From: an uncultured Bacteroidales bacterium
GTDB lineage: Bacteria > Bacteroidota > Bacteroidia > Bacteroidales > Paludibacteraceae
Reading direction: 5' to 3'
Length of the DNA stretch: 64,000 nt
NCBI GenBank assembly: GCA_946406195.1
Contig: CAMJJT010000003.1
Coordinates: forward strand, 96,821-160,820
The first letter of the stretch is position 1. Every line of letters starts with the position of its first letter. Shown in pieces: positions 18,401-25,997 of the stretch. The position numbers were made by a program, and so were the translations under genes. The notes below the pieces were generated by a model, which saw only the letters and a list, made by a program, of their open reading frames with translations, did no database searches and was not told the origin of the DNA.

Positions 18401-21079
18401 GGGAAAGGTATAAATCGTACGTTCCCTGCTCAGTTTGTGTATGGGCTGGGAGACGCGGAGTTGTATATATGGCTGCGTACCACCGAGAAATTCTATTTCG
18501 AGACAGCGTTCGTAGGTACCTATCCCTCAATAGATAATCCGCAAGATATTGATACGACGCAGTTCCAAGCGAAATTGCTTGTGCCTAATGTGGACTATAT
18601 GTTACCGGCAGATACAACGATGTGGTTTATGATCTGCGCACCGTACATCCAAAATAATTACAGGTATGTAGATGCCAGCTCGCTGGAGTATGAGTTAGCG
18701 AAAGATACGGTAGCTACTATTGAGATAACCGGTACGTTCCAAGATACGATGACCTATAAGATGCCGGTTCGCCGTCGTACGATTAACAAGAACGGTAATC
18801 AACAGAAAGACAGCCGCTATCTAAGGGATATTATGGATAGTGCCATTAAACGTATTGACAAGAATTTAGGCATGCCGACTATCCCGGTGAATGAGCTGGA
18901 TAGCATGTTGAGGCGCTTCCTGACGAGTGATTCGGTGACATTCTATATCCGGATGCATACAGACCAAGCCTTGCGGATTAGGATTAATACGCCTCAGGTT
19001 TCCGGATCAAAATGTGACGAAGCGGTGGAGTTTGATATGGAGCATGGAAACGTCAACCCTGCAGACCAGAAGACATGGTATCATGTTCATTTGGCGGAGA
19101 AGGTGCGAATCAACGGTAAGGATACGCTTTTGACGTTTATTCCCGATTCATGTGATATGCGTCTACATGTCCAAAACTGGAGCAAGGATACGACGGAGGC
19201 AATGGCGGATATTTATTTCGATTGCAACGACCCCAAGACCAAAGGAGGAACCTATAAGATTGCTCCGGGAGAGGATGCATCAATAGATGTGGATCGTGAC
19301 TTCTTAGCGCAACTCGGTTGGGCAGATATGATTATCGATTATCATTCCAACCAAGTGACCCATATATGGGCGGAACTTATTAAGAATGCACCGCGTACTA
19401 CATTGTATGACACCATCCGTGCATACGTATGCTATGGCGAGTTGTATCACGACACGATCACCGGTGAAGATAAGGGACCTATCTTCCGTACGATGTCATG
19501 GAATGATACCGTTCCTTTCCAAGATGGTGTTTCCATCAAGGATTCGTTGACTACCTTTATCGTTCGTCCGTTATTGAATCCCCAACCGCTCACTACGGAT
19601 TCGATACAAAAACTCGGTATTGCACCGCTCTTAGTACAGGGAATGCAGCTCTTTGTGGATTCCTCCAATGCCGGATTGATGGATTTCTACAGGACACATG
19701 TCAATGGCATAGATACGATCATGCATGTGGATACCGTCTATTGGGCTAAGCCGGTGTATAACGCAAAAGGTATCTTGGATGATAACAAAGAAGATCCATT
19801 GGACCTGACGAAATTCTATACCAAGGAGGATCTGGTGGAAAAACTGCTGTTGGTTATCAAAGATACAGCCAACTGCGGCATCGCTTCCCGTTATGAGGTC
19901 GCTTTCCCGATAGAGGCATATGCAGTTGGAACCAAGCAAGATACTCTCTGTCCGCCTCTCTCTAAAGAGACGGATACCCTCACTTATCTAATCACGGATG
20001 AGATGTATGGTCGCCCGCGTTATGTGGACACTATTGTTACCCATGCAGTGAAGGTAACTCCTGAAATCTATGCGATGGATCAGGTAGTTGTTAAACCGAT
20101 TGTTGAGAATGGGCAAGCAATTAATGTGACCAATAGCATTAACTGGCTTATGGTGCAGTTTGAACGTGATGCTGAAGAACTGACCATGGCGGTGACCGAT
20201 GTGAGATGGCAGGTGGCTGTTGACGAAGCATGGCAGGAACTGCCCTATATAGTTGGGGAGCAAGATACCTCGGTTGTAATGCGTTATGTAGCTACAACGG
20301 AATGTGATGATGAGTTGTATAGCGATTCATTATTTATCACGCTGACACCTCCGGAACCCTGTCATCCTTTTGAGGATGAATTGACGGTAGCGGCTTGTAA
20401 CGAGTATTATTGGGAACTCACGCAAGAGACCTATTATGCAGACGGTGACTATGTCTATACCACTCAGAAGATAGATGGTTGTGACAGTACCATAACGCTG
20501 CATCTTACAATCAATCACCCCTTCGAATTGCATCTGCCGCTCGTAGCTAAGTATGGCAACCGATTGCTGATGATTCATCGTAAGGAGATAAACAATACTC
20601 TTGCTGATATGAATATGAATCTTGATTTAGAGAAAGATACGGCATTCGTTAAGTGGTATTATCGTATCACGCAAGACATTGAAGCAGAGTATATCGGTTC
20701 CGGTTATTACTATACCAAGAAGGATGGTGCTGTGCTGGATGCCGGTTTCTATCATGCCGAGATCAACTTGCCTGCTACGGAAGGCGAAGATTGCGGTTTC
20801 AAAGGTATGACAGATGAGTATGAAGTGACCGGTGGTCATTTGGCTCCGGCGCTGGCGCCTACCCTCGCTATGCCGGGTGAGGATATCCGCGTGCTCCATC
20901 TGAATCCTGAGCAGCAGACCATGATCCGCGTCTACACAACCGAGGGTATAAGACAAGGTTCCTATACCGTACACGGACAGGAGTCCTTTACAATCAAAGC
21001 AGCAGCTGAACATGGTTTCTATCTTGTAGAACTAATCAGCGAGAGTGATAAATCCACATTACGTTATATCGTTAAATAA
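15473..21079 (+). CDS. 1,868-residue T9SS cargo with about ten PPC-like repeats
   Basis: Signal peptide MRKLFLLTLASFMTIFAMA. About ten units begin near residues 29, 147, 284, 395, 515, 636, 757, 890, 1027 and 1181, with the pattern C-x-x-A-x-x-FNW-x-x-G ... W-Y-x-V-x-L ... (I/V)-x-(N/D), spaced about 110-155 residues; the layout suggests beta-sandwich domains like PPC. One GCDS repeat sits near 1640-1690 (ACNEYYWEL ... DGCDSTITLHLTINH). The last ~75 residues are a classic type A T9SS sorting domain (IRVYTTEGIRQGSY ... GFYLVELISESD). No catalytic motif was found. It is probably a long surface fibre or adhesin, secreted through T9SS and processed at the C-terminus. Confidence 0.8.
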   Translation: MRKLFLLTLASFMTIFAMAIGRNDGSTKANAIDFDWNAGLVHDGGTKWYRVDLAPLYEEENPSLTLYLTNPSNVVGTSVDVHMKATIAGQIEDRDYTIYARQYKSFTANASMLIRMKQTEIFLTLSSNGNIKLSAKVFESSDLDETCKDARELKWNTATTQEPMYSAWWKVSLSPVKNADRKDAKITITNTGTKTVNLKVGQSLDCPSSGVSKRSYELAAGESVINTVPQSMIQSVQPDELYFGVENVESQVTMKVELVDQPAQPIIPQAADMPADMREKELHVTDTMVIPAGKTLYRISVAEMNSMAKYEPEFTYRNQEEQTANIAIKMAFERPSYSTSNTDYVLASGEEQIVVYKKNMLEGLDAVDSIYLLTITDQPIHFYGRFKHVREGKACKTNIDFNWESGHTQEGRTTQWYAVEVAEARDNLQDIVVHITNQGNARANVKASMAFSCPYIDLEEVSRTLAVGDTVSRRIGYSSYSMMTDTVWIGLETDQNLHFWAEVQEAKFNDEVDTLCLHAIPFNWDEGVLQHAGDTVWYLINMEEARKRSAKFPTIFVQNMSSTKPANITAELSVECPDEIENQKKSLTIEANGSFSKKLSANLFENIVQDEIYVRVITTQDVALQVILTEKPAGSDCENAISFNWTSGNKQEANANLWYLVDLNDALTNKEDVIFTIENKDNTASDVIWQFAYVCSEEEVPSVQKFEIPAHGVKQIDEQYASLKELSNSVIYVNLQGTTSLHLSATRVAVEEIDTIYREGLTINPIVMDNGTQVVPDKDTAWYATTFEEIEYIRTLSVTNPQTLEINLSNSGSEEVTVSVELAYAFPITEKMQVLTYPVPAGSEMTYTMDWKKFNQRLADHDMVYIRITLPGEAVGTISYNTRLVTAFDGASRVEAIPIVLGNRYEQDAMTERWYKLHMSDLKRDKNLYDKILRFATKNIGDATATVNVAVYEGLLSNDDLLYGALSDEHSRKFAKGKGINRTFPAQFVYGLGDAELYIWLRTTEKFYFETAFVGTYPSIDNPQDIDTTQFQAKLLVPNVDYMLPADTTMWFMICAPYIQNNYRYVDASSLEYELAKDTVATIEITGTFQDTMTYKMPVRRRTINKNGNQQKDSRYLRDIMDSAIKRIDKNLGMPTIPVNELDSMLRRFLTSDSVTFYIRMHTDQALRIRINTPQVSGSKCDEAVEFDMEHGNVNPADQKTWYHVHLAEKVRINGKDTLLTFIPDSCDMRLHVQNWSKDTTEAMADIYFDCNDPKTKGGTYKIAPGEDASIDVDRDFLAQLGWADMIIDYHSNQVTHIWAELIKNAPRTTLYDTIRAYVCYGELYHDTITGEDKGPIFRTMSWNDTVPFQDGVSIKDSLTTFIVRPLLNPQPLTTDSIQKLGIAPLLVQGMQLFVDSSNAGLMDFYRTHVNGIDTIMHVDTVYWAKPVYNAKGILDDNKEDPLDLTKFYTKEDLVEKLLLVIKDTANCGIASRYEVAFPIEAYAVGTKQDTLCPPLSKETDTLTYLITDEMYGRPRYVDTIVTHAVKVTPEIYAMDQVVVKPIVENGQAINVTNSINWLMVQFERDAEELTMAVTDVRWQVAVDEAWQELPYIVGEQDTSVVMRYVATTECDDELYSDSLFITLTPPEPCHPFEDELTVAACNEYYWELTQETYYADGDYVYTTQKIDGCDSTITLHLTINHPFELHLPLVAKYGNRLLMIHRKEINNTLADMNMNLDLEKDTAFVKWYYRITQDIEAEYIGSGYYYTKKDGAVLDAGFYHAEINLPATEGEDCGFKGMTDEYEVTGGHLAPALAPTLAMPGEDIRVLHLNPEQQTMIRVYTTEGIRQGSYTVHGQESFTIKAAAEHGFYLVELISESDKSTLRYIVK

Positions 21080-21093
21080 GAGGAGGAAGTACA

Positions 21094-22419
21094 GTGAAGA
21101 CGATTAAATTTATATTAACAGCTATTATCCTGATAGGAACTGCTAAGGTGTCAATGCTTTCGGCACAGCAGTTGGCGAAAGGCGACTCCGTGATGATCAA
21201 GCGTGAATGTACGGAGTATCTGACTGGTGAGAAACCTTCCGCATGGGTCTATAATAAAGTGCATACCATAGGTCAGATAGGTACAAAACGTTTTCCGGAA
21301 GGAATACTGATCTTCCCTATTAACTCATGGGTATGCAAGGAATGTATCATGCCGGTACAGACCAAAGAAACAATGGCAGAAGAATCTGCGCCTATTCCGG
21401 AAGTCGTTGAGGAACCTATAGTTGAAGAACCTGTTAAAGAAGAACTTATTAAAGAGGAGCCGGTAGTGGTAGAACCTGTACCTGTTGTTGCAGAAGAGCC
21501 GAAAGCAGTTGAACCGGAGGAGGAGCCTGCACCTGTCTTGGTTGCGCAGGTTAAGGGTGACTCTATCAAGTCAAAGCAGAATTTCCATCATGGCTATGAT
21601 CGCTTTACGATTGGTTTGCGCGGAGGTGCATCCTCTCTGCTCCATAACCTCGAGAGAGGTAAATGGAATTGCGGAGGTGATGTCATGCTTGATTTGCAAT
21701 ATGCCCATTATTGGACCAAAGATGGTCGTCCTGTGGATCTGGGTCTGATCACCGGCTTCAGTATCGGTTATGCGCAAAGCAGTATAAAGACGGACGTAGA
21801 TACTGCCTATACAGCTATTACTTCCGATGGAAATATTGATTATGCAATCAAGGCGAACGAGATAAAAGAGCATGACGGACAACTGCAACTCGAGATACCA
21901 CTGCTCTTCTCGCTGATTCATGAGAGCGGATTCTTCTTCAATATCGGTCCCAGATTCATGCTTCCGGTTTATACTCCCTATAAGCAACAAGTGGGCAGAG
22001 ATACGCATATCGAGGCCTATTTCCAAGAGACCGAAGTCAAAGTGACTGACGAGGTGATTACCGGTTTGCTGTCGGAGAAAGACTACACGCAAAGAGGTAG
22101 TGATTACAAGAATCAATTCACTATCAATGTGATGCTCAGTGCGGAGATTGGGTACGAGTGGATATTGAAGAGCGGAAACTCGCTCGGTTTGGGTGCGTAC
22201 GCAGATTATAGTGTGTACAATAGTTTTACCAATAAAGCGAATGTCAAGTCGCTCATTAACGTGGTTGCGCCGGAAGGAAATGATCTCGCGATAGTCAATG
22301 TTTCTCCGGCTACCAAATCCTATGCCAAAGGACTGGGTTTCTTCGATGTAGGAGTGAAACTGGCTTACCATTTCAATTTCCCGAAGAAACGTCAATATAA
22401 AGACGCACGTTTATTCTGA
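21094..22419 (+). CDS. Outer-membrane beta-barrel with SH3-like domain and Pro/Glu linker
   Basis: 441 residues, GTG start preceded by AGGAGG, one of the few Shine-Dalgarno-like sites here. A signal peptide ends near SAQQ. Residues ~27-90 (KGDSVMIKRECTEYLTGEKP ... INSWVCKECI) resemble the SH3-like wall-binding unit that opens with G-D-x-V-x-IK and ends in SWV. Residues ~98-155 are a linker of repeated EEP(V/I)VEEP words. The C-terminal ~280 residues are amphipathic strands of an OmpA/PorT-like barrel (GLRGGASSLLHNLERGKW, GFSIGYAQSS, LGLGAYADYSVYNSF). It closes the run of secreted proteins and could anchor them to the outer membrane or peptidoglycan; that role is inferred. Confidence 0.7.
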   Translation: MKTIKFILTAIILIGTAKVSMLSAQQLAKGDSVMIKRECTEYLTGEKPSAWVYNKVHTIGQIGTKRFPEGILIFPINSWVCKECIMPVQTKETMAEESAPIPEVVEEPIVEEPVKEELIKEEPVVVEPVPVVAEEPKAVEPEEEPAPVLVAQVKGDSIKSKQNFHHGYDRFTIGLRGGASSLLHNLERGKWNCGGDVMLDLQYAHYWTKDGRPVDLGLITGFSIGYAQSSIKTDVDTAYTAITSDGNIDYAIKANEIKEHDGQLQLEIPLLFSLIHESGFFFNIGPRFMLPVYTPYKQQVGRDTHIEAYFQETEVKVTDEVITGLLSEKDYTQRGSDYKNQFTINVMLSAEIGYEWILKSGNSLGLGAYADYSVYNSFTNKANVKSLINVVAPEGNDLAIVNVSPATKSYAKGLGFFDVGVKLAYHFNFPKKRQYKDARLF

Positions 22420-22426
22420 TACGCAT

Positions 22427-23083
22427 ATGACGATCCTTTGTATAGAAACGAGTACATCTGTTTGTTCGGCGGCTATCTGTCAGGATGGCAAGCCGCTCAA
22501 ACAATGTATAAGTTTGGAGGGAGGCAATCATGCCAAGTTGCTGCCTGAATACATAGATGAACTATTGGTGTATGCGCGGAAACACAATATCTCTATAGAT
22601 GCTGTCGCATTAAGCGAAGGACCGGGTAGTTATACCGGTTTGCGTATAGGAACCTCTACCGCCAAAGGATTATGTTACGGATTGGATATACCGCTCATTC
22701 CTATCCCTACTTTGGAGGTGTTAAAAGAAGCATCCGGGCTTAAAGAAGGCTGTCTCGTTCCGATGATTGACGCCCGCCGGATGGAGGTATATACTACCGG
22801 CGAGGATGGTAAAGCCCGTGCTGTGGTGGTGGAGAGTGAGCAGAGTCTTACTGCCGATAAAGAAACCGATTTCTATTACTTCGGTGATGGAGCGGCTAAA
22901 TGTCAAAGTGTGCTCACCCGACCTAATTGGCATTATCTGCCTGATATAGTGCCGCAGGCGCAGTATATGGGTGTGTTGGCGGAACAAATCACGAATGGGC
23001 AATCCGTGGATATCGCATATTATGAACCGTACTATTTGAAGGAGTTTATCGCTGCACAGAGTCATGTGAAAGGACTAAAATAA
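22427..23083 (+). CDS. tsaB: tRNA threonylcarbamoyladenosine biosynthesis protein TsaB
   Basis: 218 residues of the ASKHA-fold TsaB/YeaZ family, which scaffolds TsaD in making t6A37 on ANN-decoding tRNAs. Seen: the N-terminal phosphate-1 strand ILCIETSTSVCSAAI, the segment NHAKLLPEYIDELL and the family hallmark LSEGPGSYTGLRIGTSTAKG. The length fits the family (about 220-230). It starts 7 bp after the barrel gene, and its stop overlaps the porW start (TAATG), so this housekeeping gene sits inside an envelope operon. Confidence 0.93.
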   Translation: MTILCIETSTSVCSAAICQDGKPLKQCISLEGGNHAKLLPEYIDELLVYARKHNISIDAVALSEGPGSYTGLRIGTSTAKGLCYGLDIPLIPIPTLEVLKEASGLKEGCLVPMIDARRMEVYTTGEDGKARAVVVESEQSLTADKETDFYYFGDGAAKCQSVLTRPNWHYLPDIVPQAQYMGVLAEQITNGQSVDIAYYEPYYLKEFIAAQSHVKGLK

Positions 23084-25680
23084 TGGGTCAACTATCAAGT
23101 TTCAAATATCAACTATCTGTTGTTGTCGCTCTGTTGGCGATAACGTTATCCTCTTGTTCGACCCAAAAGAACACGTGGTCGACTCGTTCGTTCCATCAGA
23201 CGAAAGTCAAATATAATATCCTCTACAACGGCAATATTGCTTATGAAGAGGGATTAAAAGCCATCCGGGATGCCAATACGGATGACTATAGCCAAGTCCT
23301 CTATCTCTACCCTGTATCTAACCATAAGGCAGCTGAAGCAGGAACCTCTCAGATGGATAGGACCATTGATAAATGCCGCAAATGTATCAAGTTACATTCG
23401 ATTAAAGCGAAACCCAAGCGCAATCCCAAGAAAGCGAATGACCCGAAATATAAAATATGGTTGCAATCCGAGGAGTTCAATGCCAATATGCGTCTGGCAT
23501 GGATCCGATTAGGGGAGGCAGAGTTTCATAAAGGAGATTTCTTAGGGGCAGTCAGCACTTTCAAGTATATCATCAATCATTATCAGAATGATGCAGATAT
23601 GATTGCGCAGAGCCAGTTATGGATTGCGCGTGCCTATGCCGAAATGGGTTGGCAATATGAGGCGGAAGATATGCTGCAACGAGTGCAGATAGATGCTCTT
23701 AGCAAAAAGCATGCGAAACTATACTCCGCCGTTAAAGCCGATGTATTGCTCAAAGGCAAACAGTATCATGCCGCTATACCTTTTGTAAAACTTGCTATTC
23801 CCTCTGAGAAACGGAAGATATACCGTCCTCGGTTCTCATATGTTCTGGGTCAGTTATACGAGATGGAGGGAAAACGAGATGAAGCAATCAGTGCATACAA
23901 AGCGGTTGTTCGGATGGCACCGCCGATTGAAATGGACTTTAATGCCCGTATCCGTATGGCGGAACTGGGTGGAAAGAACTCCATTAAGAAACTGCGTACG
24001 ATGACCAAACAGTCCAAGTACAAAGATAAACTGGATCAAATATACGGAGCCATGGGAAATATATACTTGGCTAACCGTGATACAACGAAAGCGTTGGATA
24101 TGTATGAGAAGGCTATCGCTGAGGCTACGCAGGCCGGATCGTCGAAAGCCGATGTGCTCGTGCGCGCAGGCGATTTATATTATGATATGCGCGCGTACGC
24201 GAAAGCTCAACCATGTTATCGAGAAGCCATCAATATCCTTACTGCGGATAATCCGACTTATATCCGCATCAGGAAACGCTCGGAGGTGCTGGATGAACTT
24301 ATCCTCGCATATACCCAAATGCAACTCCAAGATTCGCTCCAGCGTCTGAGTGGAATGACAGAGCAGGAGCAGCGCGCTATAGTTGATAAAATTATTGCCG
24401 ATCTCATTGCCGCCGAAAAAGCGGATTCTACCAAACAGGCGGATGATGCACGGGTGCTGGCACGCGATGGCATGAAGCCGCGTAGTGTCAATACGGCAAA
24501 TATGTTAGGAGCAGGATCCTTCCAGAAAGGGGAGTGGTATTTCTACAATCAGCAACTGATCAAACAGGGACAGCAGGAATGGCGTCGTCGTTGGGGTAGC
24601 CGTGCGCTGGAGGATAACTGGCGCAGGCAGAATAAGCAAGTGACGGTTGCTTTTGATGAAGAGACATTCTCCGAAGAAACGGATTCGACCCTCTTAGCCT
24701 CCGATTCTATCAAGCAGCCAACGCAGGTATATGAAACCGATATTCATAAACCGGAGTATTATCTCCAGCAGATTCCCCGTACGCCGCAGCAAATGGAAGT
24801 GAGCGATAGTCTCTTGCGCCAAGCAATGGTGGACCTCTATTATATCTATCGGGATAAAGTGGAGGATGAACAGCTGGCGGAGGAGATCTTGCGCGAGTTG
24901 GAAGCACGTTTTGTGGGGCATCCCTCATTGGCAGCTATCTATGAAGAACAGCAGTTACGCGCGTTGCGCAACGATCCTGAGTATATTGCCCGTATGCAGC
25001 GTATGTTGGCAGAACAGGATTCGCTCTATGCAGCAACTTATGCGGCTTATACGCATGGACGGTTCAAAGAGGTGAAGACCAATAAGCAATATGCGGAAAC
25101 TAATTTCCCGCAGAGTGCGCTCATGCCTCGTTTCTGCTTCCTCAATGCGGTGTCTGTGGCGCGAACGGAAGGACAAGATGCTTTCGTCAGAGAATTGCAA
25201 CAACTCGTGGAAGCATATGGCAATACGGAGTTAGGGGCAATGGCGAAAGATATGCTTGCGATGATGGGACAGGGTATGGAGAGCAAGAAAGGCGGAGCTA
25301 CCACTTCCTTGGCTGACAAGCGTGGCCAGACTACCCAAGAACAACCTGAACAAGAGGAGCAAACCCAGCAATGGAGCGAAGATCGCAAGCAGCCAAGCGT
25401 AGTGTTGCTGCGTATGAAACAGGCTGATGAACAAGCGCTCAATGAACTGCTGTACGAAGTGGCGTTGTTTAACTTCTCGCAGTTCCTTATCCGCGATTTC
25501 GAATTGCAGAAAATGCCGATATTGGGCGAAGGTTGTGCTCTGCGTGTAAGCGGATTTGCCGATATGGACGAGGCCGATTGGTGGATAGGACTCGTGCGTA
25601 AAGATGAACATATGCAGGCGGTACTCATAGGAATTGACGTACTCCCCGTTGCAGAAGTGAATCTTCCCTTAGTAAAATAA
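23083..25680 (+). CDS. porW: T9SS TPR lipoprotein PorW/SprE
   Basis: 865 residues with a lipoprotein signal; the lipobox LSSC puts the lipid-modified Cys at residue 25. Directly after it comes the PorW/SprE-like opening STQKNTWSTRSFHQTKVKYN and NILYNGNIAYEEGLKAI. TPR-type helices occupy about residues 125-420 (YAEMGWQYEAEDMLQR, YEMEGKRDEAISAYKAVV, TKALDMYEKAIAEA). A Gln/Glu-rich linker lies near 740-770. In Porphyromonas and Flavobacterium this lipoprotein is required for type IX secretion and gliding. Gene context (five T9SS-type secreted proteins upstream) agrees. The N-terminal SSFKYQLS may derive from a short repeat. The stop codon lies within a 49-bp repeat that supplies the terminator. 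Confidence 0.83.
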   Translation: MGQLSSFKYQLSVVVALLAITLSSCSTQKNTWSTRSFHQTKVKYNILYNGNIAYEEGLKAIRDANTDDYSQVLYLYPVSNHKAAEAGTSQMDRTIDKCRKCIKLHSIKAKPKRNPKKANDPKYKIWLQSEEFNANMRLAWIRLGEAEFHKGDFLGAVSTFKYIINHYQNDADMIAQSQLWIARAYAEMGWQYEAEDMLQRVQIDALSKKHAKLYSAVKADVLLKGKQYHAAIPFVKLAIPSEKRKIYRPRFSYVLGQLYEMEGKRDEAISAYKAVVRMAPPIEMDFNARIRMAELGGKNSIKKLRTMTKQSKYKDKLDQIYGAMGNIYLANRDTTKALDMYEKAIAEATQAGSSKADVLVRAGDLYYDMRAYAKAQPCYREAINILTADNPTYIRIRKRSEVLDELILAYTQMQLQDSLQRLSGMTEQEQRAIVDKIIADLIAAEKADSTKQADDARVLARDGMKPRSVNTANMLGAGSFQKGEWYFYNQQLIKQGQQEWRRRWGSRALEDNWRRQNKQVTVAFDEETFSEETDSTLLASDSIKQPTQVYETDIHKPEYYLQQIPRTPQQMEVSDSLLRQAMVDLYYIYRDKVEDEQLAEEILRELEARFVGHPSLAAIYEEQQLRALRNDPEYIARMQRMLAEQDSLYAATYAAYTHGRFKEVKTNKQYAETNFPQSALMPRFCFLNAVSVARTEGQDAFVRELQQLVEAYGNTELGAMAKDMLAMMGQGMESKKGGATTSLADKRGQTTQEQPEQEEQTQQWSEDRKQPSVVLLRMKQADEQALNELLYEVALFNFSQFLIRDFELQKMPILGEGCALRVSGFADMDEADWWIGLVRKDEHMQAVLIGIDVLPVAEVNLPLVK

Positions 25681-25727
25681 AAGGACGGTCAAAGACCATC
25701 CTTTTTGTCGGGAAGACGTGATTCGAA
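25679..25727 (+). repeat. 49-bp direct repeat, copy A: tRNA-Pro 3' end plus terminator
   Basis: Identical to copy B at 25845-25893. On the minus strand it holds the last ~22 nt of tRNA-Pro followed by the terminator hairpin. Copy A begins within the porW stop codon and gives that gene a hairpin with a T-run. Confidence 0.9.
25681..25708. terminator. Terminator hairpin after porW (repeat copy A)
   Basis: AAGGACGGTC-AAA-GACCATCCTT forms a 10-bp stem with one C-A mismatch, followed by T5 on the plus strand. A-runs on the left make it work in both directions. Confidence 0.75.
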
Positions 25728-25844
25728 AATTGCGAATTTTCGTAATAATCGACAGAACGAAGTGGCGGAGAAAATTGCGAGGAGACGCAATAATCGTTTG
25801 AACGAAGTGAGATAAGAACACGCGGGTTGGAATCCGTCATCCAA
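25728..25844. repeat. Short AT-rich insert between tRNA-Pro 3'-end copies
   Basis: This 117-bp stretch holds two degenerate ~45-bp units: AAATTGCGA...CG(T/C)AATAATCG...GAACGAAGTG at about 25726-25770 and 25772-25812, then GGTTGGAATCC. No ORF starts and ends within it. It is either an intergenic repeat or what remains of a small integrated element. Confidence 0.5.
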
Positions 25845-25893
25845 AAAAGGACGGTCAAAGACCATCCTTTTTGTCGGGAAGACGTGATTCGAA
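25845..25893 (+). repeat. 49-bp direct repeat, copy B: native tRNA-Pro 3' end plus terminator
   Basis: Copy B is the one joined to the complete tRNA-Pro gene. It includes a bidirectional hairpin at 25847-25869 that terminates the tRNA transcript on the minus strand. Confidence 0.9.
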
Positions 25894-25947
25894 CACGCGA
25901 CCTCCGGTCCCCCAGACCGTTGCGCTACCGGGCTGCGCCACTTCCCG
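25874..25947 (-). tRNA. tRNA-Pro(GGG)
   Basis: The minus strand folds into a cloverleaf: acceptor CGGGAAG/CTTCCCG, D-arm with AGCCCGGTAGCGCA, anticodon loop CTGGGGG (anticodon GGG) and T-arm GTTCGAATC. There is no encoded CCA, as is common in Bacteroidota. The anticodon stem has one mismatch at its outer pair. It is transcribed from the promoter at 25962-25992 and ended by the hairpin at 25847-25869. Confidence 0.93.
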
Positions 25948-25961
25948 AACGAAAGCGGGTG

Positions 25962-25992
25962 CAAAATTACTGCTTTTTTTTGATATATGCAA
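25962..25992 (-). promoter_or_regulatory. Promoter of tRNA-Pro
   Basis: On the minus strand TTGCATATATC opens the -33 region and TAATTTTG is the -7 box, 20 bp apart. It lies just upstream of the divergent miaB start. Confidence 0.8.
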
Positions 25993-25997
25993 GAAAA

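Noticed and set aside
25679..25893. Full integrated mobile element at tRNA-Pro
   Set aside because: Only 117 bp lies between the copies and no integrase gene is present; only the att-like duplication is reported.
25827..25997. N-terminal extension of MiaB through the tRNA-Pro gene
   Set aside because: It reads the tRNA antisense (the VIRTRDLRSPRPLRYR type of artefact); MiaB proper starts at 25998.
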